Source: Pseudomonas chlororaphis (lineage in GTDB: Bacteria; Pseudomonadota; Gammaproteobacteria; Pseudomonadales; Pseudomonadaceae). From it: a stretch of 64,000 nt of DNA. A program made the position numbers and the translations under genes. The notes below the pieces were generated by a model that worked only from the letters and a program-made list of their open reading frames with translations, was not told the origin of the DNA and searched no databases. Below, piece by piece: positions 34,427-43,361 of this stretch; position 1 is the stretch's first letter; each line of letters starts with the position of its first letter. The stretch is taken from contig NZ_JSFK01000024.1 in NCBI RefSeq assembly GCF_000783395.1, positions 1-64,000 on the forward strand, read 5' to 3'.

Positions 34427-34609
34427 ATGTACATAGAAGACCCTAAAGCCAGAGTTGAACGACTTCGACGAGAGGACGCCGAGTTTGCTGAAGAGGCCAG
34501 AGGTCTGTCCCCGGCCGAGATTCGCTCAGAATTATTCAGGTTCAGTATGGGGGCAGTATTTGCGCTGGTCGTCATCACCATCGGGACGATAGTGCTTCGT
34601 TCAATCTGA
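34427..34609 (+). CDS. Small coiled-coil/membrane protein B
   Basis: 60 residues from the ATG at 34427, with AAAGGACG upstream. The N-terminus is acidic/basic and helical (YIEDPKARVERLRREDAEFA). A C-terminal hydrophobic segment (MGAVFALVVITIGTIVL) spans the membrane and ends RSI. It shares the helix-plus-tail-anchor layout with protein A 104 bases upstream but not its sequence. They may form a pair; the function is unknown. Confidence 0.55.
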   Translation: MYIEDPKARVERLRREDAEFAEEARGLSPAEIRSELFRFSMGAVFALVVITIGTIVLRSI

Positions 34610-34860
34610 AATGTTTTCAGAGACCGCTTAGCTTGGATGCGCGCTAAAAACGACATTCAACGTATCTGTGGGCGACAGCTATTAATCCGAAAACGACGCC
34701 CCGCTGATCTGCTCCGCACAACCATTCCTCAGCTAAGTCTTTGCTTCTGCTCATTTATCACGGAGAATCGCGCCCCTGTTTCGGCCGGAGCATGTCTGTC
34801 GGTTTTTTCCGACGCGTCCTGACCGAGTGGCAAGTGACCGGAATGCGGAGATCCGACCGG

Positions 34861-36141
34861 ATGAATGATCAGGCCAATAGCGTCGAAGAGCGCTTTGATG
34901 CAGCAGCACCCGCTGAACTTTCGAGCTGGAATCGCCAGGACACCACCTGGATGTTGGGACTGTTTGGGACGGCCATCGGCGCCGGCACCCTGTTTTTGCC
35001 GATCAACGCAGGGCTGGGTGGCTTCTGGCCTCTGGTGATCCTCGCGCTGCTGGCGTTCCCGATGACGTTCTATGCCCACCGTGGCCTGACCCGCTTTGTG
35101 CTGTCCGGTCGCGAAGGCGCTGATATCACGGAAGTGGTCGAGCAGCATTTCGGCATCAAGGCCGGTGCGCTGATCACGCTGCTGTACTTCTTCGCGATCT
35201 TCCCGATCCTGCTGATCTACAGCGTCGGCCTGACCAACACGGTCGCCAGTTTCCTCGAGCATCAACTGCACATCACACCGCCACCGCGCGCGCTGCTGTC
35301 GTTCGTGTTGATCCTCGGTCTGCTGGCCGTGGTGCGTTGCGGTGAGCAGGCGATCGTCAAGGCGATGAGCCTGATGGTGTACCCGTTCATCGTCGCGCTG
35401 CTGTTTCTCGCCGTTTATTTGATTCCGCACTGGAACGGCGGCATTCTCGCTACCGCTTCGCACGTGCCGGCACCGTCCGCGTTGCTGCACACGCTGTGGC
35501 TGGCAATTCCGGTGATGGTGTTCTCGTTCAACCATTCGCCAATCATTTCCGCGTTTGCGGTCGATCAGAAGCGCCGCTACGGCATCCACGCTGAAGAGCG
35601 CAGCTCGCAGATCCTGTCCCGCGCCCACCTGCTGATGGTGGCGATGGTGCTGTTCTTTGTGTTCAGCTGCGTGCTGACCCTGACGCCGGAACAACTGGCC
35701 GAGGCCAAGGCGCAAAACCTCTCGATCCTGTCGTACCTGGCCAACCACTTCAGCAATCCGACCATCGCCTTCGCGGCGCCGTTGATTGCGTTTGTGGCGA
35801 TCTCCAAGTCCTTCCTGGGTCACTACATCGGTGCCAGTGAAGGTCTTAAAGGCCTGATCATCAAGAGCGGAAAACGTCCGGGCGCCAAGGTGCTGGACCG
35901 TATTGTGGCGGCGTTCATGCTGGTGGTGTGCTGGATCGTGGCGACCCTGAACCCGAGCATTCTGGGCATGATCGAAACCATCGGTGGCCCGGTGATCGCA
36001 GCGATTCTGTTCCTGATGCCGATGTATGCGATTCGTAAGGTGCCAGCAATGTCGCGTTACCGTGGTCAGGCGTCCAATGTGTTTGTCACCGCAGTAGGTC
36101 TGGTGGCGATTTCGGCGCTGATTTATTCGCTGACTGCATAA
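34861..36141 (+). CDS. HAAAP-family amino-acid permease (serine transporter-like)
   Basis: 426 residues from the ATG at 34861; upstream in-frame ATGs at 34843 and 34795 are possible. About 11 hydrophobic segments are present. The N-terminal GLFGTAIGAGTLFLPINAG is the hydroxy/aromatic amino-acid permease signature near residues 32-50. It also has SFNHSPIISAFAVDQ, as in SdaC/YhaO-type proton symporters for serine or threonine. The substrate specificity is inferred. It is followed by an intrinsic terminator at 36171-36204. Confidence 0.9.
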   Translation: MNDQANSVEERFDAAAPAELSSWNRQDTTWMLGLFGTAIGAGTLFLPINAGLGGFWPLVILALLAFPMTFYAHRGLTRFVLSGREGADITEVVEQHFGIKAGALITLLYFFAIFPILLIYSVGLTNTVASFLEHQLHITPPPRALLSFVLILGLLAVVRCGEQAIVKAMSLMVYPFIVALLFLAVYLIPHWNGGILATASHVPAPSALLHTLWLAIPVMVFSFNHSPIISAFAVDQKRRYGIHAEERSSQILSRAHLLMVAMVLFFVFSCVLTLTPEQLAEAKAQNLSILSYLANHFSNPTIAFAAPLIAFVAISKSFLGHYIGASEGLKGLIIKSGKRPGAKVLDRIVAAFMLVVCWIVATLNPSILGMIETIGGPVIAAILFLMPMYAIRKVPAMSRYRGQASNVFVTAVGLVAISALIYSLTA

Positions 36142-36170
36142 GCCAAAACCCAGGTTACTCAGCTACAGTG

Positions 36171-36204
36171 GCCGCTGTGCGTGACGCGCACAGCGGCTTT
36201 TTTT
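36171..36204 (+). terminator. Intrinsic terminator of the permease gene
   Basis: GCCGCTGTGCG and CGCACAGCGGC form an 11-base stem with a 5-base loop, followed by seven T residues. It lies 30 bases after the permease stop. It sits across the annotated-looking upstream start of the SulP frame, so the true SulP start must be further on. Confidence 0.92.
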
Positions 36205-36221
36205 CGTCTGGAGACAGTGGA

Positions 36222-37874
36222 TTGTCGAGCGCCCCGCAACCTGTTGAACCCCCCAATCGCCGGCGCGATGTGCTTGCCGGTCTATCGATAGCAGGCCTCT
36301 TGCTGCCCGAAGCGGTGGCGTATTCGACCATCGCCGCCCTGGCACCGCAGGCCGGGGTAATCGCCCTGTTTGCCGGGTTACTCTGTTACGGGTTATTCGG
36401 CACCAGTCGCTTTGCAATTGTCTCGGCGACGTCCTCCTCGGCCGCAGTGCTGGCGGCGGCGACGGCGACCCTGGCCAATGGCGACCCGCAATTGCGCTCC
36501 ACGTTGGCGGTCGGTTTGGTATTGGTCACGGGCGTGTTGTTTTTGCTGGCCGGGGCCTTTCGTCTGGGCAGTGTCACGTCCTTCATCGCCAAACCGGTTT
36601 TGCGTGGATTCGCTTTCGGTCTGGCGCTGACCATCATTCTCAAGCAGGTCGCCAGTGTGGTCGGCGTGCATCTGACCGACGCCAATCTGGTGCGCTTCGC
36701 CCCACAACTGTTTGAACAGCTGCCGCAGTGGAACTGGCCGGCCGCAAGTGTCGCTGCCGTCGCGCTGCTGTTGCTCGGAGTCTTCTCGCGATTCCCGCGA
36801 GTGCCCGGCGGCTTGCTGGTGGTGGTGATCGGCATTGCTGCCGGGCAATGGTTGAATCTGCCGGCGTACGGCGTGAAGATGATCGGCATTATCGACCTCA
36901 GCCTGGAAGTCCCCAACCTGCCGGCGCTGCCGTTCTCTGACTGGTTGCGGCTGGGCGAGGTGGGGTTTGCGTTGGTGATGATTCTGTATGCGGAGTCTTA
37001 CGGGTCGATCAGCGCCTATGCGCTCAAGCATGGCGACCGCGTCACCTCAAACCGTGATCTGTTGGCGCTGGGAGCGTCGAACCTGCTCTCCGGATTGTTC
37101 CATGGCATGCCGGCAGGGGCGGGGTACTCGGCGACCTCGGCAAATGAAGCTGCAGGGGCGACGTCTCGCTGGGCCGGCGGGGTAGCCGCGTTGGTGGTGT
37201 TGATCATCGTGCTGACGGTGTTGCCGTGGATTGCCCTGACGCCGGAGCCGGTTCTCGCCGCGATTGTCATGCATGCGTTGGGTCGCGGTTTGAGTTTGCA
37301 GCCACTGGGCCGCTACTTCATCTGGCGCCGGGATCGCGTGCTGGTGATCTGTGCGGTCTCGGCCGTTTTGATGTTGGGCGTGCTGGACGGTTTGCTGGTC
37401 TCGGTGGCGATCAGTGTGCTGTTGATGCTCAAGCAAATGTCGGCCGCGGACATTCAAGTGCTGGGGCGGATTGACGGCGGGCATGATTTTGTCGATGTGC
37501 AGCGTCATCCCATTGCGCAGATTGAACCCGGCGTGCTGATCATTCGACCGAGCGAGGCGTTGTTTTTTGCCAATGTTGAACGAATCCTGGGGGCGGCGTT
37601 ACGGCTGATCCGCCATGCAGAGGTGCCGGTGCACACGGTGATTCTCAGTCTTGAAGAGACGCCGGATCTTGATGGCACCAGCATTGAGGCGATGCAGGAG
37701 TTTTTCCTGCGGGTGCATCAGGAAGGTCAGCGATTGATTCTGGCGCGGCTCAAGCATGAAGCGTTGACGGTGTTGGAGGCTTTGCCTGAAGTGTTGGCCA
37801 ACGGTGTGATCCTCAGCGGTTTGAGCGTCGATGGCGCCGTGCAGAAAGCCCTCAAGCTCAACCCCAAGGCATAA
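36222..37874 (+). CDS. SulP-family anion transporter with STAS domain
   Basis: 550 residues from a TTG at 36222 (GGAG 8 bases upstream); an earlier GTG at 36168 falls in the permease terminator. About 11-12 membrane segments begin with GLSIAGLLLPEAVAYSTIA, the conserved SulP stretch near residue 23. Further features are GFAFGLALTIILKQ and the STAS domain at about 430-545 (DVQRHPIAQIEPGVLIIRPS, then LDGTSIEAM). SulP proteins move sulfate, bicarbonate or other anions; the substrate here is unknown. A hairpin at its end separates it from acnB. Confidence 0.9.
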   Translation: MSSAPQPVEPPNRRRDVLAGLSIAGLLLPEAVAYSTIAALAPQAGVIALFAGLLCYGLFGTSRFAIVSATSSSAAVLAAATATLANGDPQLRSTLAVGLVLVTGVLFLLAGAFRLGSVTSFIAKPVLRGFAFGLALTIILKQVASVVGVHLTDANLVRFAPQLFEQLPQWNWPAASVAAVALLLLGVFSRFPRVPGGLLVVVIGIAAGQWLNLPAYGVKMIGIIDLSLEVPNLPALPFSDWLRLGEVGFALVMILYAESYGSISAYALKHGDRVTSNRDLLALGASNLLSGLFHGMPAGAGYSATSANEAAGATSRWAGGVAALVVLIIVLTVLPWIALTPEPVLAAIVMHALGRGLSLQPLGRYFIWRRDRVLVICAVSAVLMLGVLDGLLVSVAISVLLMLKQMSAADIQVLGRIDGGHDFVDVQRHPIAQIEPGVLIIRPSEALFFANVERILGAALRLIRHAEVPVHTVILSLEETPDLDGTSIEAMQEFFLRVHQEGQRLILARLKHEALTVLEALPEVLANGVILSGLSVDGAVQKALKLNPKA

Positions 37875-37910
37875 AAAAACGCCGCTCATCTCTCGATGGG
37901 CGGCGTTTTT
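37874..37910. terminator. Bidirectional terminator between sulP-like gene and acnB
   Basis: AACGCCGCtCAT and ATGgGCGGCGTT pair around a short loop, with A7 on one side and T5 on the other, so it can act on both converging transcripts. Confidence 0.9.
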
Positions 37911-37925
37911 CATTGCGTTGCAGCG

Positions 37926-40535
37926 TTAGGCTTGAACGACCGGGATGTTGGCGTTCGCAGCAGCTTCACGGAACTCGGCGATCTGGTCGAAGGACAGGTA
38001 GCGGTAGATATCGGCCGCCATGCTGTCGATCTTGCCAGCGTATTCCATGTACTCCTCGACGGTCGGCAGGCGACCCAGGATCGAAGCAACGGACGCCAGC
38101 TCGGCCGAAGCCAGGTAGACGTTCGCGCCGTCGCCCAGACGGTTCGGGAAGTTACGGGTCGAAGTCGACACCACGGTGCTGTTCGGCTCAACGCGTGCCT
38201 GGTTACCCATGCACAGCGAGCAGCCTGGCATTTCCATGCGTGCGCCAGCCTTGCCGTAGATGCCGTAGTAGCCTTCTTCGGTCAGTTGGTGAGCGTCCAT
38301 TTTGGTCGGCGGCGACAGCCACAGACGGGTTGGCAGCTGACCCTTGACCTGATCCAGCAGTTTACCGGCAGCGCGGAAGTGACCAATGTTGGTCATGCAC
38401 GAACCGATGAACACTTCGTCGATCTTCTCGCCAGCAACGCTGGACAGCAGACGGGCGTCGTCCGGGTCGTTCGGCGCGCACAGTACCGGCTCGCTGATGT
38501 CGGCCAGATCGATTTCGATGACTTCGGCGTATTCGGCGTCGGCATCGGCTTCCATCAGTTCCGGGTTGGCAACCCAGGCTTCCATCGCTTGAGCACGACG
38601 TTCCAGGGTACGAGCATCGCCGTAGCCTTCGCCGATCATCCAGCGCAGCAGGGTGATGTTGGAGTTCAGGTACTCGGTGATCGATTCTTTCGACAGCTTG
38701 ATGGTGCAACCGGCAGCCGAACGTTCGGCCGAGGCGTCGGACAGTTCGAACGCCTGCTCCAGGGTCAGACCTTCCAGACCTTCGATTTCCAGGATGCGGC
38801 CGGAGAAGGCGTTTTTCTTGCCTTTCTTCTCGACGGTCAGCAGACCGTTCTGGATAGCGAAGTACGGAATCGCATGAACCAGGTCACGCAGGGTGATGCC
38901 AGGTTTCATTTTGCCTTTGAAGCGCACCAGGATCGATTCCGGCATGTCCAGCGGCATAACGCCGGTGGCCGCAGCAAACGCAACCAGACCGGAACCGGCC
39001 GGGAACGAAATGCCCATCGGGAAACGGGTGTGCGAGTCACCACCGGTACCGACGGTGTCCGGCAGCAGCATGCGGTTCAGCCACGAGTGGATGATGCCGT
39101 CGCCCGGACGCAGGGAAACGCCGCCGCGGGTCATGATGAAGTCAGGCAGGGTGTGGTGGGTGGTCACGTCGATCGGCTTCGGATACGCCGCGGTGTGGCA
39201 GAAGGACTGCATCACCAGGTCAGCGGAGAAGCCCAGGCACGCCAGGTCTTTCAGTTCGTCACGGGTCATTGGACCGGTGGTGTCCTGAGAACCTACGGTG
39301 GTCATCTTCGGTTCGCAGTAGGTGCCAGGACGAACGCCTTGGCCTTCTGCCAGACCGCAAGCCTTGCCGACCATCTTCTGCGCCAGGGTGAAACCCTTGG
39401 TGCTTTCAGCAGGAGCTTCCGGCTTCTTGAACAGATCGAACGGTGGCAGACCCAGTTCGGCGCGAGCCTTCTCGGTCAGGCCACGGCCGATGATCAACGG
39501 GATACGGCCGCCGGCACGGACTTCGTCCAACAGCACCGGGGTTTTCATTTCGAAGGTGGTCAGGACTTCGTCGGTGCCGTGTTTGCAGACTTTGCCAGCA
39601 TGCGGGTACAGGTCGATCACGTCGCCCATGTTCATGTTGGAAACGTCGAACTCGATTGGCAGTGCGCCGGCATCTTCCATGGTGTTGTAGAAGATCGGAG
39701 CGATTTTGCTGCCGAAGCAGAAACCGCCAGCGCGCTTGTTCGGCACGTAAGGAACGTCGTCGCCGAAGAACCACAGTACCGAGTTGGTCGCCGATTTACG
39801 CGAGGAACCGGTACCGACCACGTCACCGACGTAGGCGATCGGGAAGCCTTGACCGCGCATTTCTTCGATCTGCTTCATCGGGCCGATGGCGCCCTGCTGA
39901 TCAGGAACGATGCCGTCACGGGCCATTTTCAGCATGGCCAGGGCGTGCAGCGGGATGTCTGGACGCGACCAGGCATCAGGAGCAGGGGACAGGTCGTCGG
40001 TGTTGGTTTCGCCGGTAACCTTGAAAACGCGCAGGCTGATCTTGTCGGCCAGGGTCGGACGGTTCTTGAACCACTCGCCGTCAGCCCAGGATTGCAGCAC
40101 GGCTTTAGCGTGAACGTTGCCGTTCTTGGCTTTTTCCGCGACGTCGTGGAACGCATCGAACATCAGCAGGGTGTGCTTGAGTTGCGCGGCAGCGACTGGC
40201 GCCAGCTCGGCGTCGTCCAGCAGGTCAACCAGAGTCACGATGTTGTAGCCGCCCTGCATGGTGCCGAGCAGTTCTACAGCGCGCTTTTTGTCCAGCAGAG
40301 GGGAGGAAACTTCGCCCTTGGCCAGTGCAGACAGGAAGCCGGCTTTGACATAAGCCGCTTCGTCCACGCCTGGTGGAATGCGATTGGTGATCAGGTCAAC
40401 GAGAAATTCTTCTTCGCCAGCCGGAGGGTTTTTCAGCAGCTCGACCAGGCCTGCTGTTTGTTCGGCGTTAAGCGGCTGGGGAACGATACCCAGGGCTGCA
40501 CGCTCTTCGATATGTTTGCGGTAGGCTTCAAGCAC
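37926..40535 (-). CDS. acnB: Aconitate hydratase B
   Basis: 870 residues. It starts at GTG 40535 (VLEAYRKHIEERAALGIVPQ), which has GAGGGT upstream and matches the known AcnB N-terminus; an ATG 15 bases upstream is also in frame. The HEAT-like N-terminal domain (PPGVDEAAYVKAGFL) is followed by swivel and catalytic domains. The iron-sulfur ligand cysteines occur in FIGSCMTNIGHFRAAG and MPGCSLCMGN. AcnB is the main TCA-cycle aconitase, interconverting citrate and isocitrate, and in E. coli its apo form binds RNA. A large nested palindrome lies 120-260 bases upstream of the start. Confidence 0.98.
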   Translation of the reverse strand: MLEAYRKHIEERAALGIVPQPLNAEQTAGLVELLKNPPAGEEEFLVDLITNRIPPGVDEAAYVKAGFLSALAKGEVSSPLLDKKRAVELLGTMQGGYNIVTLVDLLDDAELAPVAAAQLKHTLLMFDAFHDVAEKAKNGNVHAKAVLQSWADGEWFKNRPTLADKISLRVFKVTGETNTDDLSPAPDAWSRPDIPLHALAMLKMARDGIVPDQQGAIGPMKQIEEMRGQGFPIAYVGDVVGTGSSRKSATNSVLWFFGDDVPYVPNKRAGGFCFGSKIAPIFYNTMEDAGALPIEFDVSNMNMGDVIDLYPHAGKVCKHGTDEVLTTFEMKTPVLLDEVRAGGRIPLIIGRGLTEKARAELGLPPFDLFKKPEAPAESTKGFTLAQKMVGKACGLAEGQGVRPGTYCEPKMTTVGSQDTTGPMTRDELKDLACLGFSADLVMQSFCHTAAYPKPIDVTTHHTLPDFIMTRGGVSLRPGDGIIHSWLNRMLLPDTVGTGGDSHTRFPMGISFPAGSGLVAFAAATGVMPLDMPESILVRFKGKMKPGITLRDLVHAIPYFAIQNGLLTVEKKGKKNAFSGRILEIEGLEGLTLEQAFELSDASAERSAAGCTIKLSKESITEYLNSNITLLRWMIGEGYGDARTLERRAQAMEAWVANPELMEADADAEYAEVIEIDLADISEPVLCAPNDPDDARLLSSVAGEKIDEVFIGSCMTNIGHFRAAGKLLDQVKGQLPTRLWLSPPTKMDAHQLTEEGYYGIYGKAGARMEMPGCSLCMGNQARVEPNSTVVSTSTRNFPNRLGDGANVYLASAELASVASILGRLPTVEEYMEYAGKIDSMAADIYRYLSFDQIAEFREAAANANIPVVQA

Positions 40536-40655
40536 AGTTATTACCCTCATCAGTGGTCCCAAATGGGTGTCCGGGACGCTCATCCCGAAATTGCCGTACT
40601 CATGCTCCTCACGACGTTGTGGGTCGTTCGGCCAGAATTACCGGCAATTCCTTAC

Positions 40656-40796
40656 AGAAGCTGCTTTCAAAGTTTTACGCCTGCAGAACGGGGAGCTGAT
40701 GAGGGTTGGCGGTGGATTTTTCCCCGCTGGAAAAATCCCTCGCCAACACCGCTCTGAAGGAACGACTGTGCTCGTGACGCTTTGAAAACAGCTTCT
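40656..40796. repeat. Nested inverted repeat, MITE-like or structured RNA, upstream of acnB
   Basis: The outer arms AGAAGCTGCTTTCAAAG (40656-40672) and CTTTGAAAACAGCTTCT (40780-40796) match at 16 of 17 positions when inverted. Inside lies a second hairpin: GTTGGCG/CGCCAAC (40705-40711, 40741-40747) enclosing GGATTTTTCC/GGAAAAATCC (40714-40723, 40729-40738) with a 5-base loop. It contains no gene. It could be a MITE, an RNA element or a strong terminator for antisense transcription. Confidence 0.75.
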
Positions 40797-41003
40797 AACG
40801 GACATTGGCGCCTTAAAAGGCTGGCTGATTCTACGGCAAAAAAAATTTAAAGGTAAGTCGCGCTCTATTGGACTTTCGTGGCAATGCGCGTGGCCGGGGC
40901 AAATGCCGCGCGCGGCTGTGACCCTGATGTTTGAGGGGTGATCAATGCCCGACAAAGGGCTAACATGCCGACCTGTTCCGCGTTTCAGTGTTTTGCCTAT
41001 CTT

Positions 41004-41474
41004 ATGCCCAATCAGACCATCAAGACCCCCTGCGTCGGCCTCTGCTCCACTGTTTACGGTGATCTGGTGTGCCGTGGCTGCAAGCGTTTCCACCACGAAG
41101 TGATCCACTGGAATGGGTACAACGAGGAGGAAAAGCGTGCAGTGTGGCTGCGTCTGGAGCAATTGCTGTCACAAGTGATGGCGGGCAAGGTCGAGATTTT
41201 CGATTCGGCGCGCCTGCGCGAGCAGCTGGAACAGCGCAAGATCCGCTTCGTGCCGCATCAGTCGGAATATTGCTGGGCGTATCAGCTGATTGCCCGTGGC
41301 GCGCGGGTGATCATTAATCTGGAAGCGTACGGCATGGTGTTGCTGCCGGAGTTTCGCGACTGGAACCTGCCGGAGTTGCGCGATGCCATTGATCGGGAAT
41401 TCTTCCTGCTGTCGGAAGCGCACTATCAGCGCTACATCGCCCCGGGCTTCTTGAAAGACGCCTTCGGCGCCTGA
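41004..41474 (+). CDS. DUF1289 domain protein with C-terminal extension
   Basis: 156 residues from the ATG at 41004; the ATG at 40965 with AAAGGG upstream is an alternative giving 13 more residues. The N-terminus carries the DUF1289 cysteine cluster CVGLC...CRGC (Cys9, Cys13, Cys22, Cys25), likely a metal or iron-sulfur site. The pattern CKRFHHEVIHWNGYNEEEKR follows, then about 100 further residues (ending FLKDAFGA) without a known domain. The function is unknown. It is monocistronic and followed by a REP pair. Confidence 0.8.
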   Translation: MPNQTIKTPCVGLCSTVYGDLVCRGCKRFHHEVIHWNGYNEEEKRAVWLRLEQLLSQVMAGKVEIFDSARLREQLEQRKIRFVPHQSEYCWAYQLIARGARVIINLEAYGMVLLPEFRDWNLPELRDAIDREFFLLSEAHYQRYIAPGFLKDAFGA

Positions 41475-41478
41475 AGGT

Positions 41479-41557
41479 CAAAAGATCGCAGCGTGCCGCA
41501 GCTCCTACATGGGAATGCGTTCTACCTGTAGGAGCTGCCGAAGGCTGCGATCTTTTG
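41479..41557. repeat. REP-type inverted repeat (TGTAGGAGCTGCCGAAGGCT family)
   Basis: An imperfect left arm (AAAAGATCGCAGCGTGCCGC) and right arm (TGTAGGAGCTGCCGAAGGCT) face each other with about 17 bases between. It lies between convergent DUF1289 and usp genes, like the copy at 6848-6941. Confidence 0.9.
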
Positions 41558-41561
41558 AGGT

Positions 41562-42425
41562 TTAGTGCTTCACCGCCAGCTCCACCAGATGATCCTCAAC
41601 CTCCTGCGGTTTGAGCACCAGCACATCGCTCTCCAGTGCATCCAGTACCACTTCCGCCGTATTGCCGATCAACGCCCCTGACAACCCGGTCCGCGCCACC
41701 GTGCCGATCACGGTCACTGCCGCCTGCAGCTTGTGCGCCATGAACGGGATCAACACATCCGCCGGGCCTTCCTCGATGTGCAGATGCTCATCATCGACAT
41801 CGAACTCAGCCTGAAACGCCCGGCATTGCTCGCGATAACGCGCCTCGATCGTTTCACTCAGTTGCAGCGTCGGGTCCGCCGCCGACAGCATCGGCGATGG
41901 ATGCGCAGCGATCACGTGCAGATGCGCCTTGGCCAGACTGGCAATGTCGTAGCCATGATCAATGATGGTCGTGTGCAGATGCCGGTGTTCGCCATCGGCA
42001 TTGCCCACGTCCACCGCCGCCAGAATCACCTTGTCCTTCCACGAACCGGCAGTTTTCACCAGCAGCACCGGGGTAGGGCAGTGGCGCAACAGTTTCCAGT
42101 CCGCCGGGGTCAGCAGGGCTTTTTTCAGTGAGCTGTCGGGGAAATGCTGCTTGATCACCAGCCCGCAACCCTCGGCCTGCTGCACATCGATGATGGTTTC
42201 GTGCAGGCTTTCATTCCATGCCTGTTCGGTGGTCACGCTGTAGCCGTCGGCCACCAGCGCAGCCTTGAGTACGCCAAGCATGCCGGCGTGATCGTGTTTC
42301 TTGTCGCACACCAACAGGTGCAGATGGGCCTGGGTCACGCCGGCGATCAACTTGGCGCGCTTGAGCGCCAGGCTTTCCGAATGTTCGGGTTCAATGACCA
42401 CCAGAATGCTGCGAATGGCTTGCAT
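41562..42425 (-). CDS. Tandem-domain universal stress protein
   Basis: 287 residues from the ATG at 42425; a longer frame runs on upstream into miaE antisense sequence and is not the start. There are two Usp domains in tandem. Residues 1-150 start MQAIRSILVVIEPEHSES, and residues about 150-287 end VIGTVARTGLSGALIGNTAE then VLDALESDVLVLKP; this GxxGxxxGNTAE-type motif is the ATP-binding loop of UspA relatives. Some Pseudomonas Usps are needed for anaerobic survival. An ANR-type box at 42495-42508 with a well-spaced -10 supports oxygen regulation. Confidence 0.9.
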   Translation of the reverse strand: MQAIRSILVVIEPEHSESLALKRAKLIAGVTQAHLHLLVCDKKHDHAGMLGVLKAALVADGYSVTTEQAWNESLHETIIDVQQAEGCGLVIKQHFPDSSLKKALLTPADWKLLRHCPTPVLLVKTAGSWKDKVILAAVDVGNADGEHRHLHTTIIDHGYDIASLAKAHLHVIAAHPSPMLSAADPTLQLSETIEARYREQCRAFQAEFDVDDEHLHIEEGPADVLIPFMAHKLQAAVTVIGTVARTGLSGALIGNTAEVVLDALESDVLVLKPQEVEDHLVELAVKH

Positions 42426-42494
42426 GAGCGGAGTCTCCAGCAAAGAAAAGGCACGGCGTTGCACAACTATAGTTGCTGCTCGATCGTGCGCGAC

Positions 42495-42508
42495 TTGATG
42501 CATATCAA
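42495..42508. promoter_or_regulatory. ANR/FNR box between usp gene and miaE
   Basis: TTGATGCATATCAA matches the FNR/ANR consensus TTGAT-N4-ATCAA at every defined base. Toward the usp gene a TATAGT -10 lies 23 bases from the box, which is the class II activator spacing. Toward miaE, TATAAT (42541-42546) is 32 bases away. Confidence 0.75.
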
Positions 42509-42540
42509 CGGGGGTGGCTGGTGGTCTGCGGGCAGGCCGG

Positions 42541-42546
42541 TATAAT
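42541..42546 (+). promoter_or_regulatory. Candidate -10 element of miaE
   Basis: A perfect TATAAT lies 39 bases before the miaE ATG. The -35 region (CTGGTG) is weak. Confidence 0.4.
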
Positions 42547-42584
42547 CGGCGCCCTTCGCTCGAACACCTTTTACCGTGAGCCCC

Positions 42585-43193
42585 ATGATCCTTCCCGAAA
42601 TCCACGAATTCCTTGGCTGCCGCACCCCCGACGCCTGGGTTCAGGCCGCACTGGCCGATCAGGAAACCCTGCTGATCGACCACAAGAACTGCGAGTTCAA
42701 GGCTGCCAGCACCGCCCTGAGCCTGATTGCCAAGTACCATTCCCACGTCGACCTGATCAACATGATGTCGCGTCTGGCCCGGGAAGAACTGGTGCACCAC
42801 GAGCAGGTCATGCGCATCATGAAACGGCGCAAGATCGAACTGCGCCAGCTGCATGCCGGTCGTTACGCCTCGGGCTTGCGCAAGGTCGTGCGCAGCCATG
42901 AGCCAGTGAAACTGGTGGATACGCTGGTGGTCGGCGCGTTTATCGAAGCACGCAGTTGCGAGCGATTCGAAGCCCTGGTGCCGCATCTGGACGAAGAGCT
43001 CGGCAAGTTCTACTTTGGCCTGTTGAAAAGCGAGGCGCGGCATTTTCAGGGTTATCTAAAGCTGGCTTATCAGTACGGCGATGCGAAAGATATTGCCCAG
43101 GTCATCGAAAAGGTCCGCGCCGCCGAGCAGGAACTGATCGAGTCGCCGGACGAAGAGTTCCGCTTCCACAGCGGCGTGCCTGCCACGGCATGA
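42585..43193 (+). CDS. miaE: tRNA-(ms2io6A)-hydroxylase MiaE
   Basis: 202 residues from the ATG at 42585; a GTG 9 bases upstream is possible. It is closely similar to Pseudomonas MiaE (ILPEIHEFLGCRTPDAW, then LIDHKNCEFKAASTALSLIA). Di-iron ligand residues lie in the ferritin-like helices, including EELVHHEQV and LKSEARHFQGY. MiaE hydroxylates the isopentenyl side chain of modified A37 in tRNAs that read UNN codons. It is monocistronic and divergent from the usp gene. Confidence 0.95.
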   Translation: MILPEIHEFLGCRTPDAWVQAALADQETLLIDHKNCEFKAASTALSLIAKYHSHVDLINMMSRLAREELVHHEQVMRIMKRRKIELRQLHAGRYASGLRKVVRSHEPVKLVDTLVVGAFIEARSCERFEALVPHLDEELGKFYFGLLKSEARHFQGYLKLAYQYGDAKDIAQVIEKVRAAEQELIESPDEEFRFHSGVPATA

Positions 43194-43257
43194 CTCCTAC
43201 AGATGTAGCGATCAGTGCATGAATGTTAAAAACTCTTAAGAGTATGAAACATCACCG

Positions 43258-43283
43258 AAAACCGGCCCCAGCGGCCGGTTTTT
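43258..43283 (+). terminator. Intrinsic terminator of miaE
   Basis: AACCGGCC and GGCCGGTT form an 8-base stem with a 5-base loop followed by TTT. It lies about 65 bases after the miaE stop and before the response regulator. Confidence 0.8.
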
Positions 43284-43361
43284 GCTGCCTGAAACAAACG
43301 CCACCCCCACGAAAGCCGCCATAATGCCGCCCACTTCATACATGGGTGGCAGACGGGCGTT

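Noticed and set aside
37896..40757. 953-codon plus-strand frame opposite acnB
   Set aside because: It is the antisense shadow of AcnB; the acnB frame matches the known protein throughout.
42426..43043. N-terminal extension of the usp frame to 493 codons
   Set aside because: The extra part is antisense to miaE; the Usp start MQAIRSILVV is clear.
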